A DNA stretch of 6,603 bases from Rhodoferax sp. (GTDB lineage Bacteria > Pseudomonadota > Gammaproteobacteria > Burkholderiales > Burkholderiaceae), in assembly GCA_028292075.1 (NCBI GenBank), contig JAQGNA010000635.1, positions 1 to 6,603 of the forward strand, read 5' to 3'. The notes under the pieces are model-generated. The model saw only the letters and a list, made by a program, of their open reading frames with translations. It ran no database searches and was not told the origin of the DNA. Shown one piece after another: positions 1 to 6,048 of this stretch. Numbering within the stretch: position 1 is the stretch's first letter; every line of letters begins with the position of its first letter. The translations under genes were made by a program, and so were the position numbers.

Positions 1-4
1 AGGG

Positions 5-1399
5 CTACGCCAGGTCGGGCTTGGCCTGGTAAGACCCGACAGGGGCGGCTTCGCTGTGGCGGGCGGCCAGCGCTGCATCGAGCAGCTTCTGTTCGGCCGA
101 CTTGTGTTGCGCCGAGAAGCGCACGGAGATGGCGCAGAGCGAGGTGCCTGCCACCACCAGGCCCAGGATCAGCAGGGTCTGCTGCGGGGTGTCGGTCGCC
201 TTGTTCAAGAAGCCTGCGGCCACCGCGCCGATGTTGCCGCCCGCGCCAATGAGGCCGGCCACGCCGCCAAGCGCCTTGCGGTCGACGAAGGGCATCACCG
301 CATAGGTGGCACCGCAGGCCATGTGGGTGAACAGGCCGAAGAAGGCCATGGCCGCAATGGCCAGCGCCACCGTCTCGGACTTGCTGAAAAGCACCAGGCC
401 GATGCCTTCGCCCAGCATCAGGCCGAACAGCAGCAGGGTACGGCCGTCGAGCCCGCGGCGCATGGCAATGCGGTCGCTGGCAATGCCGCCGAGTGCGCGG
501 GCGAACAGGGCCAGCGCGCCGAAGATGCCGGCGGCAAAGCCGGCGCTGGAAATGGACAGACCGAAGCGGTCGACGTAGTAGCTGGCGGCGATGTTGTGGA
601 TGAAGATCTCCACGCCGAAGCAGGCGCCATAGGTGGCCGCCAGCATCCATACGCGGTAGTTGCGGCAGGCCTGCAGAAAAATGGCCATGCCGCCCTTCTT
701 GCCGCCTTCGAGCTGGATGCCCTTGGCACGCAGGTCGACGATGTCGCCCTGCGGCGTGTCCTGCGTGTAGCGGGCATAGACAAAGGCCATGACGACCATG
801 GCCACGCCCGGCACGAACATCGCTACGCGCCAGCCGAAGGCCTGCTCCACCCCGAGGCTCACCACCGCAGCCACCACCAGCGGCATCAGGCTCTGCGCGG
901 CACCGCCGCCGGCATTGCCCCAGCCACCGACCGTGGCATTCGCCGTGCCCACCACGTTGGGGGCGAACATCACACTGGTGTGGTACTGCGTGATGACGAA
1001 CGAAGCCCCGATCGCACCGATGCAGAGGCGGAAGAACAGGAACACTTCATAGGTCTTTGCGAAGGCCAGGCCGAAGACCGGCAGCGCACCCACCAGCAGC
1101 AGCCAGGTGTAGGTGCGGCGCGGGCCGTACTTGTCGCACAGCGGACCGATGATGAGGCGCACCAGAATCGTCACGGCGACCGATGCGATGTTGATGTTGG
1201 CGATCTGGTCCTTGGTCAAGCCGAATTCAACGCGGATCAGAGGCATCAGCGGCGCTGCGGCGAACCAGGCAAAGAAGCAGACGAAGAAGGCCAACCACGT
1301 GATGTGGAAGGCCCGCATCTGCGGCGTCGAAAACGTGAACAGGTCGATCCGCGTGGCCTTGGGGCCGGTGGCATTGACAGCGGGAGAAGAAAATAACAT
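5..1399 (-). CDS. NarK/NasA-family nitrate/nitrite MFS transporter
   Basis: This is an inner-membrane major facilitator of the nitrate/nitrite porter family that probably imports nitrate for assimilation. Numbered from the chosen ATG it has 464 residues, usual for the family. It carries both nitrate signatures, GGWGNAGGG at about 158-166 (TM5) and GLIGAGGNIGAVAAG at about 382-396 (TM11). An arginine in TM2 (R81, in RLIIGPLCDKYGPRR, which is also the MFS loop 2-3 motif) and one in TM8 (R301, in LFARALGGIASDR) match the substrate-binding arginines of NarK. A cytoplasmic loop of about 25 residues (213-237) between the two halves is typical of the NrtP/NasA-like branch. The frame stays open to an ATG at 1459, but that codon lies inside a leader hairpin. 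The ATG at 1399 has GGAG five bases upstream and is preferred. Sigma-54 promoter, structured leader and divergent nitrate-type regulator favour assimilation over respiration. Nitrate against nitrite specificity cannot be read here. Confidence 0.93.
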   Translation of the reverse strand: MLFSSPAVNATGPKATRIDLFTFSTPQMRAFHITWLAFFVCFFAWFAAAPLMPLIRVEFGLTKDQIANINIASVAVTILVRLIIGPLCDKYGPRRTYTWLLLVGALPVFGLAFAKTYEVFLFFRLCIGAIGASFVITQYHTSVMFAPNVVGTANATVGGWGNAGGGAAQSLMPLVVAAVVSLGVEQAFGWRVAMFVPGVAMVVMAFVYARYTQDTPQGDIVDLRAKGIQLEGGKKGGMAIFLQACRNYRVWMLAATYGACFGVEIFIHNIAASYYVDRFGLSISSAGFAAGIFGALALFARALGGIASDRIAMRRGLDGRTLLLFGLMLGEGIGLVLFSKSETVALAIAAMAFFGLFTHMACGATYAVMPFVDRKALGGVAGLIGAGGNIGAVAAGFLNKATDTPQQTLLILGLVVAGTSLCAISVRFSAQHKSAEQKLLDAALAARHSEAAPVGSYQAKPDLA

Positions 1400-1404
1400 G
1401 GCGA

Positions 1405-1408
1405 CTCC
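1405..1408 (-). promoter_or_regulatory. Ribosome binding site fixing the transporter start
   Basis: GGAG on the minus strand is followed by TCGCC and the ATG at 1399. It is the only good Shine-Dalgarno in the region and selects this start over the upstream in-frame ATG at 1459. It directly follows the GC hairpin of the leader. Confidence 0.7.
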
Positions 1409-1412
1409 GAAA

Positions 1413-1426
1413 CCGGCCAGGGCCGG
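1413..1426 (-). terminator. Attenuator-like GC hairpin before the transporter start
   Basis: On the minus strand CCGGC (1426-1422) pairs with GCCGG (1417-1413) around the loop CCTG, followed by only three T. A longer alternative stem is possible: CGAACTGG (1446-1439) with CCGGTTTCG (1416-1408), with one bulged T. That stem starts at the last base of leader hairpin 2 and reaches the first G of the GGAG site. It could act as a terminator released by the ANTAR protein, or it could mask the ribosome binding site. The short T run makes a classical intrinsic terminator doubtful. Confidence 0.4.
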
Positions 1427-1518
1427 GGGTGAGGCACACCAGTTCGCGCACGTCGTCATGCGCTGGCCCGCGGTGCTGGGGCAAAGACCGGGCGCTTCGT
1501 CGCACCCGCAGAACGTTT

Positions 1519-1534
1519 TGCAAAAGCCGTGCCA
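1519..1534 (-). promoter_or_regulatory. Sigma-54 (RpoN) promoter of the nitrate transporter
   Basis: The minus strand reads TGGCACGGCTTTTGCA. This matches the -24/-12 consensus TGGCACG-N4-TTGCA at every fixed position, with the required 10 bases between GG (1533-1532) and GC (1521-1520). It points at the transporter and puts +1 near 1508, exactly where leader hairpin 1 begins. Sigma-54 promoters need an enhancer-binding protein, and NtrC is the usual one for nitrate assimilation. I found no convincing palindromic NtrC site between here and the regulator gene. Confidence 0.85.
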
Positions 1535-1637
1535 TCTGATCGCGGCGCCTTTTTCCGGTGCGCGGCCGATGGTGGTGCGCGACTTGCATGGGCAACTGCG
1601 TCAATCGGCTTTTTCCCTCTGAGAACAACGGATTTCA

Positions 1638-2942
1638 ATGACTTCTGCCCTGGTCGACCTGAACGGACTTCAAACCCTGAAAGGCCTGCATCCCCTGGTC
1701 GCCGATCTCGAGGCGGCCGGCATCCAGGTGGTCGGCGTGACAGAAGACCGCAGCAAATTGGTGCAGGACGTGGTGCGTCACGCACCAGATGTGGTGATCT
1801 GCCTCGACCCATTGCCCGGCGACGCGCTGTTCAGGGCGACACAGGCGATTGCCGAAACGGCCGCATGCCCGGTCATCGTCTTCACCAACGACGCGACCGT
1901 GGAGCACATCGCGCGGGCCGCCGAGGCCGGCATCCATGCGTACGTTGTCAACGGATACGGACAAAACCGGCTGCGGCCCCTGATCCACATCGCGCAGGCG
2001 CGTTTTCAGCGCGAACGTGCGCTCCAGGCGCAGCTGGCCGACCTGGCCGCGCGCTTCGAGGAGCGCAAGATGGTCGACCGCGCCAAGGGCATCCTCATGC
2101 ATGCGCGCCAGGTGTCGGACGACGACGCGTTCCAGATCCTCCGCACCGCCTCCATGCACAGCAACCAGCGCCTGGGGCAGGTCTCGCGGCACATCATCCA
2201 TTCGGCGAGGTTTGCCGACGCCGTCAACCGCGCGGGGCAGCTTCGCATGCTGTCTCAACGGCTGGTGAAATTGCAGATGCTGCACATTGCGGGGGCGGGC
2301 GAGCAGGTGCAGGCGCTGCTGCATGATTCAGTGCAACGGATCGAAGTCAACATCGCCGGACTTGAGAAGAGCCTGTCCAAGCCGACCTTCGGCGATCTGC
2401 TGGGCCAGGTGGTGCGCAGCTGGCGCGAACTCAAGGCCGCGCTCGACGCCGGGCGCGCTGACGGCGGCGCGCCTGATCCGCTCCGGGTGATGCAGCTCGA
2501 CACGCTTGCCGAGCGCCTGCTCGACGAAGCGGAGCGCCTCACGAATGACCTTGAGCATGCTGGTGCGGCGCCGCCGCTTCACGTGCTCAACGTGGTGGCG
2601 CGTCAACGCATGCTGTCGCAGCGCTTCGCCAAGTACGCGCTGCTGGGGGCGATGGGCGCGGGCGGCGGCGTTGCCTCGCGCAACAGGACCGGAATGCTGT
2701 CGGCGCGCGCGGCGTTCGAGCAGGCACTGAACTATCTGAACGACATTCCCCTGACTTCCGTCGGCATCCGCGCCTCTCTGGAGTCGGGCGCCGACCACTG
2801 GAAGCAGATGGCCGAGGCGGCGGCCGCTTTGGGCGGGGCGGACGCGGTCGAACGGCTGGCCAGCGCCAGCGAGGGCGTGCTCGAGGTGTTCGAGCAGCTC
2901 ACTGCCGACTATGAACACAGCATGCAGATGCTGGTGGGCTGA
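1638..2942 (+). CDS. NasT-like ANTAR regulator fused to two PilJ/NarX-type nitrate-sensor modules
   Basis: This is a 434-residue cytoplasmic regulator with no signal peptide or membrane segment. Residues 1-125 form a receiver-like domain close to NasT, but the usual phosphoacceptor position is C55/L56 (D57 is displaced by one) and the conserved lysine is N105, so it is probably not phosphorylated. Residues about 132-190 are an ANTAR domain (EERKMVDRAKGILM onward), which binds tandem RNA hairpins. Two PilJ-type helical modules follow. Module 1 has NRAGQLRMLSQR (197-208), closely matching the NarX P-box NKAGSLRMQSYR; R203 aligns with NarX R54, the nitrate-binding arginine. Module 2 has NVVARQRMLSQR (318-329), with R324 equivalent. 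The inferred role is a one-protein nitrate sensor and antiterminator for the divergent transporter, whose leader has matching hairpins. The start has a weak site (CGGA five bases upstream). No promoter of its own was recognised. Confidence 0.88.
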   Translation: MTSALVDLNGLQTLKGLHPLVADLEAAGIQVVGVTEDRSKLVQDVVRHAPDVVICLDPLPGDALFRATQAIAETAACPVIVFTNDATVEHIARAAEAGIHAYVVNGYGQNRLRPLIHIAQARFQRERALQAQLADLAARFEERKMVDRAKGILMHARQVSDDDAFQILRTASMHSNQRLGQVSRHIIHSARFADAVNRAGQLRMLSQRLVKLQMLHIAGAGEQVQALLHDSVQRIEVNIAGLEKSLSKPTFGDLLGQVVRSWRELKAALDAGRADGGAPDPLRVMQLDTLAERLLDEAERLTNDLEHAGAAPPLHVLNVVARQRMLSQRFAKYALLGAMGAGGGVASRNRTGMLSARAAFEQALNYLNDIPLTSVGIRASLESGADHWKQMAEAAAALGGADAVERLASASEGVLEVFEQLTADYEHSMQMLVG

Positions 2943-2966
2943 TCGGAGTCGAGGCGCCACGCATCG

Positions 2967-2981
2967 CTCGACCAGGTCGAG
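2967..2981. other. Short perfect inverted repeat downstream of the ANTAR gene
   Basis: CTCGAC-CAG-GTCGAG lies 25 bases after the regulator stop codon. A six-pair stem with a three-base loop could slow or end transcription, but no T run follows, so it is not called a terminator. It could also be an operator or chance in GC-rich DNA. Confidence 0.3.
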
Positions 2982-3059
2982 GAGACACACGGGCGCGGGC
3001 ACACATCAGCGGGGGCACAGTGAGCCACCCCATCAGCGTGGCAGCCGGATCGCCACGGT

Positions 3060-3088
3060 TTGACGTGGCTCCGATTTCCGGCAATACT
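3060..3088 (+). promoter_or_regulatory. Sigma-70 promoter of the radical SAM gene
   Basis: TTGACG (3060-3065, five of six consensus bases) and AATACT (3083-3088, four of six) are separated by the ideal 17 bases. Transcription would begin near 3095, about 15 bases before the ATG at 3110. The LexA box covers the -10 element and the start point, the classic layout for SOS repression. Confidence 0.65.
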
Positions 3089-3104
3089 GTTGATAAATAC
3101 AGTA
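3085..3104 (+). promoter_or_regulatory. LexA operator (SOS box)
   Basis: TACTGTTGATAAATACAGTA fits the LexA consensus CTGT-N8-ACAG exactly, and the six outer bases on each side form a perfect palindrome (TACTGT/ACAGTA) as in strong Escherichia coli SOS boxes. The AT-rich centre stands out in GC-rich surroundings. It sits over the -10/start of the promoter and ends five bases before the ATG of the radical SAM gene. Confidence 0.88.
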
Positions 3105-3109
3105 CCACC

Positions 3110-4219
3110 ATGGACGAAACCACCATCCCTCTCCACGCGCTCAAGGGTCGGGGTGCCGCGTCGCGGCTTGCGCATCGCTTCGAGCGTGACCGCCGCGGCG
3201 CGTTCGACGACGGCTGGGGCACCTTGGAGTCCACCGCTGATGACGCTTCGCCACCCGCCACGCAGGTGACGTTCGAGAATGCGAAAAGCGCCATCACGCA
3301 GAACGCCTCGCCCGACGTGCCGTTCGACCACGGCCTGAACCCTTACCGTGGCTGTGAGCATGGCTGCATCTACTGCTATGCCCGGCCCACGCACAGCTAC
3401 CTCAACCTGTCACCGGGCCTGGACTTCGAGACCAAGCTGATCGCCAAGCGCAACCTGGCCGAGGTGCTGACCCGCGAACTGCTGGCGCCCGCCTACCGTC
3501 CGCGCATGCTGGCGATCGGCACGGTGACCGACGCCTACCAGCCGGTCGAGCGCGACCTCGGCATCACCCGAGAGGTCTTGCAGGTGCTGCTGACGGCCCG
3601 CCATCCGCTGTCCATCGTCACCAAGGGAAGCGGCGTGGAGCGCGACATCGATCTGCTCGCCCCGCTCGCGGAACAGGGCCTGGCGGCGGTCTATGTCACC
3701 GTGACGACGCTCGACGGCGAACTCGCCCGCAAGCTCGAGCCACGCGCCGCGGCGCCGCACCGCCGGCTGCGCACCATTCGCCAACTGGCCGAGGCCGGCA
3801 TTCCGGTGGGGGTGAGCGTGGCACCGCAGATTCCGTTCGTGAACGAAGACATGGAGCAGGTGCTGGCGGCGGCGCGCGACGCCGGCGCAACGTCCGCCTT
3901 CTACACCGTGCTGCGCCTGCCCTGGGAAGTGAGTCCGCTGTTTCGGCAGTGGCTCGAACTGCATTACCCCGACCGGGCGAGCCGCATCATGGCGCGGGTG
4001 CATGACCTGCATGGTCTGAGCAATGCCCAGCGCGCCACCGGCAAAGACTACGACGCCAACTTTGCCACCCGCATGAAAGGCGGGGGGCTGTGGGCCGACC
4101 TCATCGGGCAGCGCTTCAACAAGGCTTGTGCCCGCTTGGGCCTGAATCTTGACCGGCGCCAGATGCGGGTCGAGCTCTTCAACCCTTCGGCGTTGCGGGG
4201 GCAGGGCTCGCTGTTTTGA
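3110..4219 (+). CDS. PA0069-family radical SAM protein, SplB-like, SOS-controlled
   Basis: This is a cytoplasmic radical SAM enzyme of the PA0069/Rv2578c family, often labelled DNA repair photolyase-like because of distant similarity to spore photolyase SplB; its reaction is not established. From the ATG at 3110 it has 369 residues. The N-terminal LHALKGRGA stretch is typical of the family. The 4Fe-4S cluster motif is CEHGCIYC (C82, C86, C89), followed by YARPTHSYLNLSPGLDFETK. Later barrel segments include GTVTDAYQPVERDLGITRE (137-155) and IVTKGSGVERDIDLL. The frame is open back to a GTG at 3020, but that extension would contain the promoter and LexA box, so the ATG is preferred. No Shine-Dalgarno is visible before it (AGTACCACC). 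PA0069 of Pseudomonas aeruginosa belongs to the LexA regulon, which agrees with the SOS box here. The 3' end overlaps the opposing eptA gene. Confidence 0.9.
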   Translation: MDETTIPLHALKGRGAASRLAHRFERDRRGAFDDGWGTLESTADDASPPATQVTFENAKSAITQNASPDVPFDHGLNPYRGCEHGCIYCYARPTHSYLNLSPGLDFETKLIAKRNLAEVLTRELLAPAYRPRMLAIGTVTDAYQPVERDLGITREVLQVLLTARHPLSIVTKGSGVERDIDLLAPLAEQGLAAVYVTVTTLDGELARKLEPRAAAPHRRLRTIRQLAEAGIPVGVSVAPQIPFVNEDMEQVLAAARDAGATSAFYTVLRLPWEVSPLFRQWLELHYPDRASRIMARVHDLHGLSNAQRATGKDYDANFATRMKGGGLWADLIGQRFNKACARLGLNLDRRQMRVELFNPSALRGQGSLF

Positions 4220-6005
4220 CGGCAGCCTGCAAGGGTGCGTTGGCAGGGGGCGGCACAGCGGCGGCGGGCACCGGTGCTGCGTTTTTGCCCGCCACGCAGG
4301 GCTTGAAGAGGTCGAGCGAGGGGTTGTACACGTTGGTCTGAACGTCCAGCATGCCCAGCACCGAGTGAAAGTAATTGTCGTGCGTCAGGCGCTCGGTGCT
4401 GCGTTCCCTCAGGCAGCGGGTGCTGATGTGGCTGCGAGCCTCGAAGTCCGACGACAGCCAGGTGATCCAGGGCACATGCTTCTGTACATCGGGCGCGATG
4501 TTGTAGGGCATGCCGTGCAGGTAGATGTTGTTTTCACCCAGCGATTCGCCATGGTCGGCCACGTACATCATGGCCGCCGCCGAGGTGGCTTCGCGCGTCT
4601 TCAGCCAGGCCACGGCCATGGTGAGGAAGTGGTCGGTGTAGGCAATGGTGTTGTCGTAGCTGTTGACCACCTGGGCATTGCTGCATTCCTGCAGCGCGCT
4701 GCTGGTGCACTCCGGGAGGAAGCGCTTGAACTCCGCCGGCACGCGCTTGTAATAGGCGGGGCCGTGGCCGCCCATCTGGTGCAGCACCACGACCACGCCC
4801 TTGGCGCGGCGTTCAGCAGGCAGGGCGGCGATGCGGGCGTCCAGGTCCTTCAGCATGATGGCGTCAAAGCATTCGCCTTCGCTGCAGAGCGAGGGATCCT
4901 TCAGCGCGGTGGTGCTGATGTTGGGCACGCGGTCGCAGGCGCCCTTGCAACCCGACTGGTTGTCGATCCATAGCACCGCCATGCCGCTGCGCGAAAGAAC
5001 GTCCATCATGCCTTCGTAGTTGGCCTTGCGGTCCTCGAAGGCGGTTCTACCGAGGTGCGAAAACATGCACGGCACCGAGGCCGCCGTGTTGGTGCCGCAG
5101 GACCATGCATTCTTGAAGCTGGCCAGTCGGCTGTCCGGCAAGGCCGCGAGCTTTTCGAGCCCCGGGGTCGTCGGACGGGCATATCCGTTCAGCGAAAAAT
5201 TGCCGCTGCGTCCGGTTTCGCCCAGCACCAGCAGCAGCAGCGGCGGCTTGGCGCCCACCACGTTCGACACCGCCACATGCGCGTCCTGGCCGATGGGCAG
5301 GATCTTGGTGGCGTCACGTTCGAAGGGCTTGGCCGCAACCTTGCCGAGCGCATAGAACGAGTTCAGCGGGTTGACGAGATAGCGCAGCTGCGTGTGGTTG
5401 CGCATCAGCGAAGACATGTCCTGGAACACCGCGAACATGGCGCCGATCAGGAGCGCCAGGCCAAGCAGCAGCGACCCGGTGTTGCGCAGCAGTTGCCGCA
5501 GCACTGGCGCCGGGCGCACGGGTTGGCGCCAGATCCACCACGCCGGAAGCAGGCCAAGCACCAGCACCACGGCGCCAAACTGCCAACTCAGCAGGTCACG
5601 CGTCTCACGTGCGTCGGTCTGGATGGCGTTGACCATCATGGTGGGATCGATCACCACGCCGTAGGCCATCATGAAATAGCCGCCTGCCGCAGCCGACACC
5701 AGGAACACCGTGATGGCCGGTTTCAGCGTCCAGCGCCAGGCCAGCAGGCTGAGCACGGCCGTGGTGGCGCCGGCGATCATGCCGGCGAAGCAAATGGCGA
5801 ACCAGATGCCGCGTCCTCCGTGCAGCTCGGGCAGTTGCATGAGTTCGCGCCAAAGGGGCAGGTTGCACACCGTCGCGATCCAGACGCTTGTCACCAGCAA
5901 CAGCCATGCCGGCTTGCCGACCAGGGCGCCGGTGCCGAGGACTTTGCGGGGCGCCGTGCGGAGACCGGGCAGGGGTGTGGAAGACGTGGGCAAGGAAGGG
6001 CGCAT
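4179..6005 (-). CDS. eptA: Lipid A phosphoethanolamine transferase, EptA/MCR family
   Basis: This inner-membrane enzyme transfers phosphoethanolamine from phosphatidylethanolamine to lipid A, lowering surface charge and sensitivity to cationic peptides and polymyxins. From the ATG at 6005 it has 608 residues. Five membrane helices lie at about 33-53, 66-88, 96-118, 141-160 and 174-195. The periplasmic sulfatase-fold domain follows with the zinc and catalytic residues: E263 in VLGETGRSGNF, nucleophile T307 in SCGTNTAASVPCMFS, H409/H414 in HQMGGHGP, D484-H485 in VADHGESLGEN, and H497 in YLHGMPY. Cysteines at 303/313, 353/357 and 433/441 match disulfide positions of MCR/EptA, so it looks intact. 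It ends in an unusual Pro/Ala-rich tail (about 572-608). The frame can begin at a TTG (6029) and a TTG also lies at 5993. No start has a good ribosome site; the ATG is the best guess. Polymyxin resistance is not implied by sequence alone. Confidence 0.92.
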   Translation of the reverse strand: MRPSLPTSSTPLPGLRTAPRKVLGTGALVGKPAWLLLVTSVWIATVCNLPLWRELMQLPELHGGRGIWFAICFAGMIAGATTAVLSLLAWRWTLKPAITVFLVSAAAGGYFMMAYGVVIDPTMMVNAIQTDARETRDLLSWQFGAVVLVLGLLPAWWIWRQPVRPAPVLRQLLRNTGSLLLGLALLIGAMFAVFQDMSSLMRNHTQLRYLVNPLNSFYALGKVAAKPFERDATKILPIGQDAHVAVSNVVGAKPPLLLLVLGETGRSGNFSLNGYARPTTPGLEKLAALPDSRLASFKNAWSCGTNTAASVPCMFSHLGRTAFEDRKANYEGMMDVLSRSGMAVLWIDNQSGCKGACDRVPNISTTALKDPSLCSEGECFDAIMLKDLDARIAALPAERRAKGVVVVLHQMGGHGPAYYKRVPAEFKRFLPECTSSALQECSNAQVVNSYDNTIAYTDHFLTMAVAWLKTREATSAAAMMYVADHGESLGENNIYLHGMPYNIAPDVQKHVPWITWLSSDFEARSHISTRCLRERSTERLTHDNYFHSVLGMLDVQTNVYNPSLDLFKPCVAGKNAAPVPAAAVPPPANAPLQAAVKTASPAPATPKG

Positions 6006-6031
6006 GCGCCATTTTCGGCGCCACCTCAAAC

Positions 6032-6048
6032 CTTAAGCCCGCGTTAAG
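6032..6048 (-). promoter_or_regulatory. PmrA-box-like direct repeat upstream of eptA
   Basis: The minus strand reads CTTAAC-GCGGG-CTTAAG, two CTTAA half-sites with an 11-bp period. This fits the PmrA/BasR consensus YTTAAK-N5-YTTAAK at all but one position. PmrA commonly controls eptA (pmrC) in other Gram-negative bacteria. The box ends 26 bases before the ATG at 6005. If its second half marks the -35 region, the start point falls at or just past that ATG, so either the start codon or the promoter geometry needs checking. No pmrAB genes are in the window. Confidence 0.5.

Larger units (their letters stand above)
1400..1508 (-). ncRNA. ANTAR-type two-hairpin leader RNA of the transporter
   Basis: The predicted transcript start (about 1508, 12 bases past the sigma-54 -12 element) gives a 5' leader of about 109 nt. 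Hairpin 1 is GGGTGC-GACGAA-GCGCCC (1507-1490), extendable by a C1508-G1489 pair. Hairpin 2 is GCGCAT-GACGAC-GTGCGC (1463-1446), with a further CCA/TGG pairing outside a bulge. Both have six-pair stems with one U-G wobble and hexaloops sharing GACGA. Tandem stem-loops with hexaloops are the known target of ANTAR antiterminators (NasR on nasF, EutV on eut). In the published motif loop positions 1 and 4 are A and G; here position 4 is G but position 1 is G in both loops. A GC hairpin before the start codon would be the controlled element, and the regulator encoded opposite has an ANTAR domain. Structures were folded by eye. Confidence 0.65.

Noticed and set aside
56..1396. Long plus-strand open frame opposite the nitrate transporter
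   Set aside because: Its product is rich in His, Gln, Gly, Ala and Arg with no recognisable domain, typical of the antisense of a GC-rich membrane protein gene.
1400..1459. Twenty-residue N-terminal extension of the nitrate transporter from the ATG at 1459
   Set aside because: That ATG is inside leader hairpin 2 and has no ribosome site, whereas the ATG at 1399 has GGAG at five bases and gives the usual family length.
1516..1525. Perfect palindrome TTTTGCAAAA as a repressor operator
   Set aside because: It overlaps and is explained by the -12 element of the sigma-54 promoter; ten bases of this kind are not enough for a separate claim.
2228..2900. Type IV pilus or chemotaxis role suggested by the PilJ-type modules
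   Set aside because: There is no membrane segment or methyl-accepting domain. The modules follow an ANTAR domain and adjoin a nitrate transporter, and the NarX P-box comparison explains them better.
3020..3109. Thirty-residue N-terminal extension of the radical SAM protein from a GTG
   Set aside because: It would place the sigma-70 promoter and the LexA box inside the coding region; the conserved family N-terminus begins after the ATG at 3110.
6006..6029. Start of EptA at the TTG at 6029
   Set aside because: The only purine-rich sequence (AAGG) ends one base before it, too close to serve; the extension is a run of basic residues and tryptophans with no family match.
5055..6047. Long plus-strand open frame opposite eptA
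   Set aside because: Low-complexity His/Gln/Arg-rich translation with no domain; the opposite frame encodes a complete EptA with all catalytic residues.
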